A stretch of 22,559 nucleotides of DNA from [Eubacterium] saphenum (GCA_004555855.1 SFJQ01000018.1:1-22559), one strand, 5' to 3'; shown: positions 12,068 to 20,415, numbered from the stretch's first letter. Program-made: numbers and translations. The notes: generated by a model from the letters alone, not told the origin.

Positions 12068-14506
12068 TTATGCACCAAAGCCGCTCATGTAATTCGACAG
12101 ATAAGCCGACTGGTCGTTGAACTTACCCATTGCAGTTTCAAGGTTTGTGAACACCTTCCACCAATAGTCTTCCTTGGAATTGTACCTGTCCTGAAGCTGG
12201 CTTATGCGGGTCTTGATGGTTTCCATCTGACGATAGATGAAATTGTCCTTCGCAGAAGCGCCGCTTGTTGTGCCTGCCTTGTTGATAAGAGAACCCTTCG
12301 TTCTGCCCGTTGTTCTGACCGCGTTGTCAAGCACCTTGTTCACCTTCACCATAACGCCGTTTTCAGCGTCCGTGAACAGCTTGGTGATTGCCTCGGGATT
12401 TTCGTTGAACGCCTTGTTGAACGCGTCCTCGTCCAGCTTCAGCTTTCCGCGCATCGCGTCCTCGTTCGAAGAATCGAGAACCGACGCGGTCTTGATGCCC
12501 ATATTGAAAATGCCGAACTTAGTTCCGTCATCAAGAGTAACCGTGTTGTAGAGCGATGTTCTAATCTGCGTCATTATGCTCGAAACCGTGGTGTCGTGAT
12601 AGATAACGCCTTTCTTCGCCGCGGTTTCCCACTTCTCAATCTCCTTTTCGTCCATCTCTTCCTTCTGTGCGTCGGTGAGCGGTTCATAGAGATTGTTCTT
12701 CTCGTCCCTCGCGGGTGCTGTGCCGATATGACCGTAAATGTCGTCAATCAGCTGATTATAATCCGTGATGAAATCCTTGATGTTCTGCTTGATATCATCA
12801 TAGCTCTTGGAAACATTGACCTCGTATACCTCGCCCGTTGTCATATCATCGGTGAAATTAAAGGTCGTGTTGTCGGTGGTGTAGCTGTTTGAGTTGTGGT
12901 AAACCTCAACTCCGTTAAGCTCGAAAATCGCGTTCTGTCCCGTGGTTACGTCCGCGTCAAGAAGCCCCAGCTCCTTCAGAATGCGGTTGTCCGTGCCGTC
13001 AGCGTTCTTCCCGAACTCGATTTTCTCCGCAGAACCAAGATTGTCTGACGTAAGCTCGAAGCTGTTCGTGAGATATGAGTAGCTCATCGTCACGCCCGCG
13101 CCGCTCTTATTTACAGCGTCAAGCAGGCTGCTGATGGTCGCGTCCTCGCCAAGCTCGATTTTCTTTCCGTTTATCTCAAACGAATACTTCCTCTCAGCCT
13201 CTCCCGTTGTGCCGTTCATAACAATGTTGTTTCCGACAATTCCGACGTCCCTGAGCTTGGTTTTCGCAGTAAATCTGTTGGAAACTGCGCCCTTTTCAAG
13301 ACCGAGCGTTCCGCCCTCAACCGACGTCATCGAGAACTCAACCGAAACGCCGCTCTTCTTCGCGGAAACCGTGCCGTTTGTTATACTGAACGAAATGCTG
13401 TCGCCCGAGAATGTGCTGTTAAGCGCTTTTTCAAGTGCCGCAGTGTTCTTGTCCTTTGCCGCCTGCGCGCTTGTGTAGGTGAAATCATCAAGCTTGCTCT
13501 TGTCGATTGTCGCAGAAGAACTGAGGTTGTTCTCCTTGCGATAAGCCGCCTCTTTAAGCTTGTTATACTCGCTGAGAATAGCCTCGTTGCCTTTAAGCTC
13601 GCGGCTGTCGAAATAAGTGTCCGAAACGCCGTCAAACGAAACGTTCTTAACGGTTCCGCCTACGTTTACGGCAATCGTGTTCTTGCCCGTAACCGCGCTC
13701 TGAGCCGAAATCGCAATAGATTTCGACATCTTCGTCAGTCCGAAATTGCCCTCTTTTTCCGCAACGTTTACCGAAGCGTTTCCGTTTACAACGAAATCAA
13801 GCTTTCCGTTGCCCGCGTCCTTTACCTGCAGGAAATAATCCTCGACAATATCATCGCCGTCCGCGTCCTTTCCCGTTCTGCCAAAAGCCTCGGCAAGCGC
13901 AGTGTTCAGGCTTGCGGTAACAGAGTCGGTGAAAGACGTCATATCAACGTTTCCTTCGCCGTCAAGCGCGATGTTCTCCGCCTTGAACTCAACAGCTTTC
14001 GTGATATCGCCGACTTTTACGTCAAGGCTGAAGCTGTAATTTCTCGTTCCGTCCTCGTTTTCCGTGAAATTCGAGTTTTCCGCAGCCTTCGCAATATCCA
14101 GCTTAAAGCTCTCGGGCGCAATCGACTTGCCCGCAGCCTTTGTTGCGGTCGCAAGCTGGGTGAGCTTTACTTTATAGTTTCCCTCAACGGAATTTGCCGT
14201 TGTGGTGACGTTCAAGCCCTTCGCCTTGTCGCCGAGAGTCTTTCCGTTTATCGATGTCTTGAAATTGCTGAACGAGGAGGGGCTCATAAGATAGCTCTTC
14301 TTGTTCAGAATATCAAAATACTTGTTCTTGAATTTTGTCAGCTTATCTGTAACGTCACGATAAGCCTCCTGCTGCCATGTGAGCTTTGTGAGCTTTTTGT
14401 TCTGGTTGTCGATTTTCGTCTGATAACTCGACATCATCTGCTCAATCATAGCTTCGGTATCATAGCCGGAATTTATTCCCGCCAGACGCATAAGGTCACT
14501 TGCCAT
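12068..14506 (-). CDS. fliD: Filament cap protein FliD (HAP2), enlarged
   Basis: An 812-residue cap protein that sits at the filament tip and folds incoming flagellin. The FliD N-terminal domain is at residues 1-125 (RLAGINSGYDTEAMIEQMM, then EGNYKVKLTQLATATK) and the C-terminal domain at about 555-812, ending in a coiled coil with YWWKVFTNLETAMGKFNDQS. Common FliD proteins have about 450-700 residues; the surplus lies at about 150-500, where three related beta-rich units occur: 155-210 (YSFSLDVKVGDITKAVEF), 272-385 (NTIAVNVGGTVKNVSFDG) and 438-495 (YSFEINGKKIEL, flagellin_IN-like). Similar units occur in FlgL of this operon. The start has GGGGAGGAG inside the end of csrA; the two genes are 1 bp apart. 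Exported without cleavage by the flagellar secretion system. Confidence 0.95.
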   Translation of the reverse strand: MASDLMRLAGINSGYDTEAMIEQMMSSYQTKIDNQNKKLTKLTWQQEAYRDVTDKLTKFKNKYFDILNKKSYLMSPSSFSNFKTSINGKTLGDKAKGLNVTTTANSVEGNYKVKLTQLATATKAAGKSIAPESFKLDIAKAAENSNFTENEDGTRNYSFSLDVKVGDITKAVEFKAENIALDGEGNVDMTSFTDSVTASLNTALAEAFGRTGKDADGDDIVEDYFLQVKDAGNGKLDFVVNGNASVNVAEKEGNFGLTKMSKSIAISAQSAVTGKNTIAVNVGGTVKNVSFDGVSDTYFDSRELKGNEAILSEYNKLKEAAYRKENNLSSSATIDKSKLDDFTYTSAQAAKDKNTAALEKALNSTFSGDSISFSITNGTVSAKKSGVSVEFSMTSVEGGTLGLEKGAVSNRFTAKTKLRDVGIVGNNIVMNGTTGEAERKYSFEINGKKIELGEDATISSLLDAVNKSGAGVTMSYSYLTNSFELTSDNLGSAEKIEFGKNADGTDNRILKELGLLDADVTTGQNAIFELNGVEVYHNSNSYTTDNTTFNFTDDMTTGEVYEVNVSKSYDDIKQNIKDFITDYNQLIDDIYGHIGTAPARDEKNNLYEPLTDAQKEEMDEKEIEKWETAAKKGVIYHDTTVSSIMTQIRTSLYNTVTLDDGTKFGIFNMGIKTASVLDSSNEDAMRGKLKLDEDAFNKAFNENPEAITKLFTDAENGVMVKVNKVLDNAVRTTGRTKGSLINKAGTTSGASAKDNFIYRQMETIKTRISQLQDRYNSKEDYWWKVFTNLETAMGKFNDQSAYLSNYMSGFGA
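13007..14044 (-). other. Repeated beta-module region within FliD
   Basis: Codons about 155-500 of fliD. Units share the plan: Tyr/Thr-led beta strand, turn with Gly, beta strand ending K/x-V-x-F, an acidic linker, an amphipathic helix with L-x2-A-L-x2-A/T-F (LNTALAEAF; LEKALNSTF), then a beta hairpin. The pattern recurs in FlgL codons 224-590. Judged by eye, not by alignment software. Confidence 0.6.
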
Positions 14507-14507
14507 A

Positions 14508-14741
14508 TTATTTCTCCTCCCCTTTATGATTGTTCAGAAGCTGTTCAAGAGCCGCTCCCGAGATATGTGCCGACTGCTCATTCGTCTGCTGAGCCGTTTT
14601 AAGCTCGCTTCGGAATATCTTTACTTCCCGCGGAGCATTTATTCCGATTTTTACCTTGTCCTTCGAGATTTCCAGCACCGTTACCTCGATGTTGTCGGCA
14701 ATCACAATGCTCTCGTCTGTCTTTCGCGTTACTACCAGCAT
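14508..14741 (-). CDS. csrA: Carbon storage regulator / translational repressor CsrA
   Basis: A 77-residue RNA-binding dimer. It begins MLVVTRKTDESIVIADNIEV, has the conserved VKIGINAPREVKIFRSEL stretch with the RNA-contacting Arg (RExxxxR type) and a C-terminal helix extended by a few residues. In Bacillus, CsrA represses flagellin translation by binding GGA motifs in the hag leader and is titrated by FliW, which is encoded directly upstream here (1-bp gap, so translationally coupled). The fliD ribosome site GGGGAGGAG lies in the last csrA codons and contains GGA motifs, so CsrA could act on it, but this is only an idea. Start has GAGGAGGC inside the end of fliW. Confidence 0.96.
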   Translation of the reverse strand: MLVVTRKTDESIVIADNIEVTVLEISKDKVKIGINAPREVKIFRSELKTAQQTNEQSAHISGAALEQLLNNHKGEEK

Positions 14742-14742
14742 A

Positions 14743-15171
14743 TTATGCCTCCTCGGAATAAACCGGACACTTAAACTCGTAATCCTCCAGAATAACCTGC
14801 GCCGCGATATTGTCGCGCGTGTTGATTACGATAGGACAGCGCAAGTTTATCGTCGTCTTTTTGTAATCATCGGGCACAATCGCAACAGTAAGGCATCTGT
14901 AAGGCGTGTTTTCATCGATTTGCAGAAGCGCCTGCTCCTCGTCCGTGATTTCAAAACGATAGTCGGGGTAAATCAACATCGGGTCGTAAACCACAAAGCA
15001 AGGCTCGGTTTTCTCAACCGACTGAAGCCACATCGGGAAAACTCCATCTCCCAGCGGGCTTAAAAGCGTGTATTTTGTCGTGTCCTCAAAGCCTATAATT
15101 CCATTCGGGATACTGAGAATCGTGCTTTCATCAATCTCGATTTCCCCGAAATCTCTTGTGTTAATCTTCAT
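14743..15171 (-). CDS. fliW: Flagellar assembly factor FliW
   Basis: A 142-residue protein, the protein antagonist of CsrA that also binds flagellin, linking flagellin level to its own translation. FliW features: MKINTRDFGEIEIDESTIL at the start, IPNGIIGFEDTTKYTLL (about residues 21-37), FPMWLQSVEKTEPCFVVYDP, and CLTVAIVPDD followed by INLRCPIVINTRDNIAAQVI near the C-terminus. Length is normal. It lies 5 bp after the yviE-like gene and 1 bp before csrA. Acts in the cytoplasm as part of the hag-FliW-CsrA partner switch, although hag is not in the window. Confidence 0.96.
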   Translation of the reverse strand: MKINTRDFGEIEIDESTILSIPNGIIGFEDTTKYTLLSPLGDGVFPMWLQSVEKTEPCFVVYDPMLIYPDYRFEITDEEQALLQIDENTPYRCLTVAIVPDDYKKTTINLRCPIVINTRDNIAAQVILEDYEFKCPVYSEEA

Positions 15172-15176
15172 ATTTT

Positions 15177-15809
15177 TCAGCCCTTCTGGTCAAATACCGG
15201 CGGAATGTACGGAGGTTCGTAGTTCGGATTTGAGCTTGGCGGAACGTAAATAGGACCGCCGATGTACTCAATCTCAACTCTCGGTCTGTCGCGGACTATA
15301 AGCTCAACGTTGCCCGGAATAAACTCCATCGGCAGGTCGGGTTTCAAATTCCAGTCGAAGTCCTGCGTACCCATCTGATACTCGATGTTCAGCTTGCCCT
15401 CGTCAAACGTGATATCCGCGCCCTCTTTCGGCAGGAACTCCATTATCGTTTCAACCGTCGCGCCCGCGCGAGCGTTATTTATCGCGATTTCGGAAGGCGT
15501 CATTCCTCTTGCAAGAGCGTCGCCGTCCTGCACAACCTTCGCAGTGCCCTGATACGCAATCGAAAAGCCCTCCTGAGCCTTTTGCTTCAGGATATCGCCG
15601 TCCGTCATATGCCCCGGACCCAAGCTCTTTCTCGCTTCATAAGTGTCGATGTTGAGCTTCATCGGCTCAGCCTGCATAACATAACCGCCGTTTTTGGTGG
15701 TGATGTTTACCTTCGGCTGTCTGTCCTCAGAATATTCGAGCTTCGCGTTCGTAACCTTAATTTCAATCTGAATAGGAATTGTCGTGATTTGCAGCAAGTT
15801 TGTATTCAT
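15177..15809 (-). CDS. YviE-like flagellar-operon protein (DUF6470 type)
   Basis: A 210-residue protein placed between flgL and fliW, the position of yviE in Bacillus. The N-terminus has LLQITTIPIQIEIKVTNAKL, a charged middle with helix KQKAQEGFSIAYQGTAKVVQ and GDALARG, and a C-terminal half with DWNLKPDLPMEFIPGNVELIV and a Pro-rich tail (YEPPYIPP). These match my knowledge of the uncharacterised DUF6470 family found only in flagellar operons; its function is unknown. The frame opens with GTG at 15818, but the ATG at 15809 has AGGGGG about 8 bases upstream and is preferred. Starts 27 bp after flgL; 5 bp from fliW. Probably soluble. Confidence 0.78.
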   Translation of the reverse strand: MNTNLLQITTIPIQIEIKVTNAKLEYSEDRQPKVNITTKNGGYVMQAEPMKLNIDTYEARKSLGPGHMTDGDILKQKAQEGFSIAYQGTAKVVQDGDALARGMTPSEIAINNARAGATVETIMEFLPKEGADITFDEGKLNIEYQMGTQDFDWNLKPDLPMEFIPGNVELIVRDRPRVEIEYIGGPIYVPPSSNPNYEPPYIPPVFDQKG

Positions 15810-15836
15810 CTGAAACACCCCCTCATAAATCCGTCA

Positions 15837-17993
15837 TTACTTCATATAGTTAAAGATGCTGTTCGGAACAACCTCCGACGCCATCTGCAAACATGCGTTG
15901 TACAGCGCCGAATATGTTTTCAGAAGCGTGGTTTCTTCCTCGAGATTTGCGCTCTCAAGGTCGTTCTGGCGCTCGAGATTGTTGTACTCGCGGGTTGTCA
16001 GGCGGTCGATGTTGAAGCTGATGAAATCCTCGTTGCAGCCGAGGTTCGCTATCTCAATAAGCAGCTTCTCGTTCGCCGTAACAATCCTGTCAATGCAGCC
16101 GTTCGCGTACTCGATATCGCCGTTTCTCAGCGCTTTCGCAGCGTCAAGAGTGAGCTGAATGTAGTTTGCGGAGTAAATCTGCTCCATATCAATCGGATTC
16201 TCGCCGCCCTCGCCGTCTTCGGACTTTGTGGTCGAGTAAATTGAGAGAGCTTTTGTGGAAGCCTTTATTCCGTCCGCTTCCGTGTAAGTAACATCATAAT
16301 TCGTGTTGACAAATTCGCGCTTTAAAGCGGCGTTGAGGTTTTCCATTGTGGCTGCGAGGTCATCTTTTACGCCGTTGAATTTGATGGTTTTTGACGTTCC
16401 GCCGACATTTATCGTAACTTCATATTTCTTATTGTCAACCTTGGTCATATCGAGCTTTTTCGCGGTTGTGTCAAACGCGTCGCCCGTGGTGTTCGCAACG
16501 GTGTAGGTCGTCGGCTGATTGAGAGTAACCTTGCCGTTCGCGTCTATGTTTGCGGTTATTCCCGAGGGAATTGCTCCGTTAATCTGCGCCTTGATTGCGT
16601 CGAAATCGTCCGATTCAACGCCCGTTGCCGTGAACGAGCACTTTTTCGACACGTTTCCAACGCCAACCGTAAACGTATATTCCTTGCCCGCTTCAAGACC
16701 TTTCGCGTTAATCGTGTTTCCGTCTTTGAGGAACGAGCTGTCAATCGTTGTCTTGCTGTCGGAGAGGATTTTGACGGTTTCGCCCTCGCAGGTGATTACG
16801 CCCTTGTTCGCTTCCGTAAAGGAAACGTTCGGCTTGTAATCCGTGCCGCTGAATGCCTCGGTCAGCGCGTTCTGCAGATTGTGCAGCGAAGCCTCGTCAG
16901 CCTTGTCGGGGTCGAGGTCGTCGCCCGCCGCGAACACAACCGTTCTCGTTTCCTTGCCGATTGTGACATTAACCGAATATTCCTTGCCCGGGACGAGCTT
17001 TTCCACATCGAGCTTGTATTTCTTCGTGTAGCCCGAGTCGTTGTCGATACCAAGCTGCTGGGTTCTCTCGGCGTATGGGTTGTTAACCGCGCAGACAATT
17101 CCACCGTTCGTGAGCGAAATCACGCCCTGATTATCGATAATCGGGATTTCATCGGATTTCTTGAACGCCTCGTCAAGCTGAGCCTGAATAGCTGCAAGAT
17201 TTTCCGCTTTCGCCGCGTCGGGGTCTGCGTTTGCCGAGCCTGTAAACTCAATCGTCTTCTTCACGTTGTCCGCGAAAACGTCTATGCAGTACTTTCTGCC
17301 CGCCTTGATTGTCGTAAGGTCGATGTCCGCAACGCCCTTTTCCGCGCCGCAGCCCGATACCTCCGAACCGTTGAACGAAATCCGCAGCGCCGACTGCTCG
17401 TCAATCGCCTGCGTTTTCTGGTCAACGCTTATTCCAAGACCGATATCTCCCACAACAACGTCCGAATACGGGAAAGCCTTCGGGTCGTTCATCGCATTCA
17501 GCGGAACTCCGTGATAAAGCACCGTCGAAGCGTTTCCGTTTGCGTCTTTTTCAATGGTGAACGGCATTCCGTCATCGCTTTCGCCGCCGAAAATCGCGCG
17601 CCCCGCAGTATTCGTGTTGAACACCGCGCAAAGCTCCTCGGCATTACGCTCGAGCTGCTGCGCGTAGATGTTGTACTCATCGATGCTCTTGGTCGTGTTG
17701 CAAGCCGCAATTATCGTTTCACGAACCGAAGCGAGCTTCTCGGAAACCTGCAAAAGCGATGTTTCAGCCTCGGTGTAGAAGCTGTCCGCGACTTTCAGGT
17801 TTTCCTTGTACTGCGCCGAGAAATAAAGGCTTTTTCTGACATTGAGAGCCTTCGCCGCAGAAAGAGGAGCTTCGCTCGCTCTGTTAAACTTTCTCGTAGA
17901 CGTGATGCGGTGCATCGTGTCGTTTTTGAGAGAACCAACCCTGTTGAGGTCGCGGTTGAACCCTCTCATTATAACCGAATTTGTAACTCTCAT
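15837..17993 (-). CDS. flgL: Hook-filament junction protein FlgL (HAP3), greatly enlarged
   Basis: A 718-residue FlgL, against about 300 in Bacillus and most bacteria. The N-terminal flagellin-like helical domain is residues 1-140 (MRVTNSVIMRGFNRDLNRVG, KFNRASEAPLSAAKAL, NTNTAGRAIFGG) and the C-terminal helical domain is residues 600-718 (LTTREYNNLERQNDLESANL, ending SIFNYMK). The extra 370 residues (224-590) are four tandem units of 75-105 residues that would project from the outer surface of the junction. Each has K/R-x-Y, two beta strands, an acidic linker and a helix with L-x-A-L/I. The protein is assembled as the second junction ring under the filament. Start: ATG with GGAGG and AAGGG just upstream; 22 bp after flgK. 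Confidence 0.94.
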   Translation of the reverse strand: MRVTNSVIMRGFNRDLNRVGSLKNDTMHRITSTRKFNRASEAPLSAAKALNVRKSLYFSAQYKENLKVADSFYTEAETSLLQVSEKLASVRETIIAACNTTKSIDEYNIYAQQLERNAEELCAVFNTNTAGRAIFGGESDDGMPFTIEKDANGNASTVLYHGVPLNAMNDPKAFPYSDVVVGDIGLGISVDQKTQAIDEQSALRISFNGSEVSGCGAEKGVADIDLTTIKAGRKYCIDVFADNVKKTIEFTGSANADPDAAKAENLAAIQAQLDEAFKKSDEIPIIDNQGVISLTNGGIVCAVNNPYAERTQQLGIDNDSGYTKKYKLDVEKLVPGKEYSVNVTIGKETRTVVFAAGDDLDPDKADEASLHNLQNALTEAFSGTDYKPNVSFTEANKGVITCEGETVKILSDSKTTIDSSFLKDGNTINAKGLEAGKEYTFTVGVGNVSKKCSFTATGVESDDFDAIKAQINGAIPSGITANIDANGKVTLNQPTTYTVANTTGDAFDTTAKKLDMTKVDNKKYEVTINVGGTSKTIKFNGVKDDLAATMENLNAALKREFVNTNYDVTYTEADGIKASTKALSIYSTTKSEDGEGGENPIDMEQIYSANYIQLTLDAAKALRNGDIEYANGCIDRIVTANEKLLIEIANLGCNEDFISFNIDRLTTREYNNLERQNDLESANLEEETTLLKTYSALYNACLQMASEVVPNSIFNYMK
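16224..17324 (-). repeat. Four tandem protein modules inside FlgL
   Basis: Codons about 224-590. Unit heads line up as IKAGRKYCIDVFADNVKKT (from 228), LVPGKEYSVNVTIGKETRT (from 333), LEAGKEYTFTVGVGNVSKK (from 433) and VDNKKYEVTINVGGTSKT (from 519); helices line up as IQAQLDEAF, LQNALTEAF, IKAQINGAI and LNAALKREF. The DNA has diverged, so this is an old protein-level repeat rather than a recent tandem duplication. Confidence 0.85.
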
Positions 17994-18015
17994 TTCCCTT
18001 TACCTCCGCGGTTTA

Positions 18016-19566
18016 TCACAAGCCAACTCTTCCTGTGCCGTTTATCAGCTTGTCAAGCAGCTCGTCAAGCGTTGTCACAAGTCTTGACGACGCGCTGTAC
18101 CATTTCTGGTAATTCATCATATTTATGCCTTCCTCGTCCATCGAAGGCGCCGAAACTTCATCTCTTGCGTCAAGCAGCCCGTCTACCGTAACCTCCGCCG
18201 TGTCGTAGCGGCTGGTTTCGTACTGGAGCGTCTGTCCAAGACGGTTGGAAACGAACGAAATGTATTCGTAGAAGCTGCCCTGAAAATCGTGGGAGTTTCC
18301 GAACTGTATATTCGAGTTCTCAAGCTGAGAAACCAGGTAGATTACGTTCGTGTTCTGGAGCGTAACCGTGCCGTTTATCTCGTCCTTCTTTTCATCGTAG
18401 CCGTACTGATACTGTCCGGTAACGGGGTCGAGCTTTCTCACCTGACCTATCATTGTCGGGTCCTGAAGCCACTCGTCCGAAACGTGGATATTCCCCGCTG
18501 TAACAAGCGCGCCCTCGGGAACGGACTTGAACATCTTTCGCGACTCGTCCTCGAATCCGCCGTTTGCCTTGTTGAACACATCGGCAAGCGTTCTCGCAAA
18601 CTCGTCAATCGCCGTCTTGAAATAGGCAATTCCGTAGTTTCCGTTCTGGTGACCGGTCGCGTAAACGCCGTTGCCGTTAATCATATCATAGTAGCCCTTG
18701 AGCTGTCCCGACGCGAGATTAAGCTCCTCGCCGCTCTCGAAGAAGAGAATTGCCTGATTGTAGATGTCGTAATCCTTCATCAGAATGCGGTTTGTCTTGA
18801 ATTTCTCGCCGTCAACAAGCTCGACATTTCCCATTTTCACGGAATAAGTGCCGTTTGAGTTTTCCTTGACCTCGATGTTTCCGTAAGTCGCAAGCTCGTC
18901 GATGTACATATTCAGCTCATCGTAAAGCTCGTTCGGACCGTATTCCTCGTTGAAATGCGTTTTCTCTTTTTCAATGCGCTGATTGAGCACGTTCATCTGC
19001 TCGGTGAGGTTGTTTATGTGAGAAATCGTGTCCTTCAGCTCGTTGACGTAAGTCATCTCAACCTCGCAGAGCTGCTTGTCGTAATCGTTGAGCAAGCGGC
19101 AGAGGTTGGTCGCCGTGTTTACCGCGATTGTCGCGACCTCGCTGCTGTCGGGCTTCTCCATCGAATAGTCCTGAAGCGAGTTGAAGAACTGCTGCGTGAA
19201 GTACTGCAAGCCGTCTGTTTCAAAGTTGTCGAGAACGTCCTCGATATCCGAGAGAATACCGACATTTTTGTCGGCTTCCGCCTCAACAGCGACGTTTTCG
19301 CGGTATCTTCTGTCGATGTAAATATCGCGAATCTGGCTTACTCCGTAAGCGTTCACGCCCTGTCCCTGCATCGAGAGATTGCTGTTCGGGCTTGCCCAGC
19401 GGAAGCTGGAATTTACCGAAACGTACTCGGAATACAGGTCAACACGCTGTCTTGTGTAGCCCGGAGTGTTTATATTCGAGATATTGTTTCCCACAATATC
19501 GATGTTTTTCTGCGCAAGCTGGAGCGTTCTTTTCTGAACCTCAAAGCCTAAATATGTAGGACGCAT
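18016..19566 (-). CDS. flgK: Hook-filament junction protein FlgK (HAP1)
   Basis: A 516-residue protein forming the first ring between hook and filament. The N-terminus LQLAQKNIDIVGNNISNINT with PGYTRQRVDL is the classic rod/hook/HAP signature; ADKNVGILSDIEDVLDNF and LQYFTQQFFNSLQDYS follow, as in FlgK. The C-terminus EEGINMMNYQKWYSASSRLV and TTLDELLDKLING is the conserved D0 helix that packs against the N-terminus. Length is normal for the family, unlike its partners FlgL and FliD here. Start: ATG with GGGGAGG 4 bases upstream, 12 bp after flgN. Secreted by the flagellar export apparatus with help of FlgN. Confidence 0.97.
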   Translation of the reverse strand: MRPTYLGFEVQKRTLQLAQKNIDIVGNNISNINTPGYTRQRVDLYSEYVSVNSSFRWASPNSNLSMQGQGVNAYGVSQIRDIYIDRRYRENVAVEAEADKNVGILSDIEDVLDNFETDGLQYFTQQFFNSLQDYSMEKPDSSEVATIAVNTATNLCRLLNDYDKQLCEVEMTYVNELKDTISHINNLTEQMNVLNQRIEKEKTHFNEEYGPNELYDELNMYIDELATYGNIEVKENSNGTYSVKMGNVELVDGEKFKTNRILMKDYDIYNQAILFFESGEELNLASGQLKGYYDMINGNGVYATGHQNGNYGIAYFKTAIDEFARTLADVFNKANGGFEDESRKMFKSVPEGALVTAGNIHVSDEWLQDPTMIGQVRKLDPVTGQYQYGYDEKKDEINGTVTLQNTNVIYLVSQLENSNIQFGNSHDFQGSFYEYISFVSNRLGQTLQYETSRYDTAEVTVDGLLDARDEVSAPSMDEEGINMMNYQKWYSASSRLVTTLDELLDKLINGTGRVGL

Positions 19567-19578
19567 ATTTCCTCCCCT

Positions 19579-20061
19579 TTATATCTGTCTGATAACCTGC
19601 GCGGACGACTGTCCCGACTGAACCTTCGCCGCGTTTTTGTCGTAAACCTCGGGCTTTTCCAAAATACCCGCGCGCTTCACGAACTCCTTCTGATTGTCCA
19701 GCTTCCGCTTGACAATCTCGGTCGTCTGCGCGTTAAGCTCCGTTATGTTTCCGGCAAGCTCGGCAAGCTGTCCCGTGAGCATATTGATTTTCGGGCGGTA
19801 CTCCTCGGGCGCTTCCTCGCCAAGCTCCGTGAGCTTTTTATTATCAATGCCAAGACCGCGGAAAAGCGCCAGCCTTTTTTCCTCGAGGGAACGGCTTTTC
19901 ATAATATACGCCTGCTCGTCGTTGAGCGAGTCCGTGAGCCAATTTATATCGTCAGCCAGAATTTTCGTGTGCTTTTTCATCAGGAAAATCGTCAGCTCAC
20001 GATAAAAATCAACTTCAATTTCCAGACACTTTATGAGTGCGTCCGCGGTTCTGTTATCCAT
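19579..20061 (-). CDS. flgN: FlgN-family flagellar export chaperone
   Basis: A 160-residue helical protein matching the FlgN/YvyG layout: LIKCLEIEVDFYRELTIFLM near the start (family pattern L...L..E...Y..L..l...k), then KILADDINWLTDSLNDEQ and RSLEEKRLALFRGLG, with a long C-terminal coiled coil (ELNAQTTEIVKRKLDNQKEF). FlgN binds FlgK and FlgL in the cytoplasm and escorts them to the export gate; both are encoded directly downstream. The frame opens at 20091, but the ATG at 20061 has GGGGTGA about 5 bases upstream and gives the family start. Only 4 bp separate it from flgM. The C-terminal tail (VQSGQSSAQVIRQI) is likely disordered. Confidence 0.9.
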   Translation of the reverse strand: MDNRTADALIKCLEIEVDFYRELTIFLMKKHTKILADDINWLTDSLNDEQAYIMKSRSLEEKRLALFRGLGIDNKKLTELGEEAPEEYRPKINMLTGQLAELAGNITELNAQTTEIVKRKLDNQKEFVKRAGILEKPEVYDKNAAKVQSGQSSAQVIRQI

Positions 20062-20065
20062 AATT

Positions 20066-20332
20066 TCACCCCAAAAGAATGTAGCTTGCAAGCGTTGCGG
20101 CGTCTACGCCGTTCTGAGCGGTTTCGCTCGCTTCGACAAGCTCCTTGGGAGCAGCGTCAGCCTTTACCTCAGCGGCAATCGCAGCCTTTGCGTTCGCAAT
20201 TGCAGCCTCAAAGCCAAACTCCACTCTGTCGGTATTTGATTTAACAGCAGCCGAGGCACTCGGTTTTTTAGGCGCGCTTGTTTTGTTTGTTTTGTAAGCG
20301 GATACCATTCCGTTAATGCCTTTTATCTCCAT
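20066..20332 (-). CDS. flgM: Anti-sigma-28 factor FlgM
   Basis: An 88-residue protein. The N-terminus MEIKGINGMVSAYKTNKTSA resembles the flexible FlgM start (MKIn.i...n.Y); the core contains TDRVEFG (like DKIEIS of Bacillus FlgM) and the C-terminal sigma-binding part ends NGVDAATLASYIL, matching the family pattern nG.Y.vda..iA..il. The middle is unusually Ala-rich. FlgM holds SigD/sigma-28 inactive until the hook is complete, then is exported or degraded. Its gene is the first of the operon and has a SigD promoter, as in Bacillus, giving self-limiting control. The frame opens at 20383, but AGGAGG 8 bases before the ATG at 20332 decides the start. Confidence 0.85.
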   Translation of the reverse strand: MEIKGINGMVSAYKTNKTSAPKKPSASAAVKSNTDRVEFGFEAAIANAKAAIAAEVKADAAPKELVEASETAQNGVDAATLASYILLG

Positions 20333-20388
20333 AGTGCCGACCTCCTTTTCAAAAATTTGCAAAATTACGCATTTTCCCCACATATTAT

Positions 20389-20415
20389 ATATCGGCAGGC
20401 AATTCGATTTCTTTA
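20389..20415 (-). promoter_or_regulatory. SigD (sigma-28) promoter of the flagellar operon
   Basis: On the minus strand TAAA (20412-20415) and GCCGATAT (20389-20396) are 15 bp apart, which is the SigD consensus (TAAA-N15-GCCGATAA) with one mismatch. The leader to flgM would be about 50 nt. A TATAAT overlaps the 3' side of the -10 box, but no SigA -35 sits at the right distance. Confidence 0.93.
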
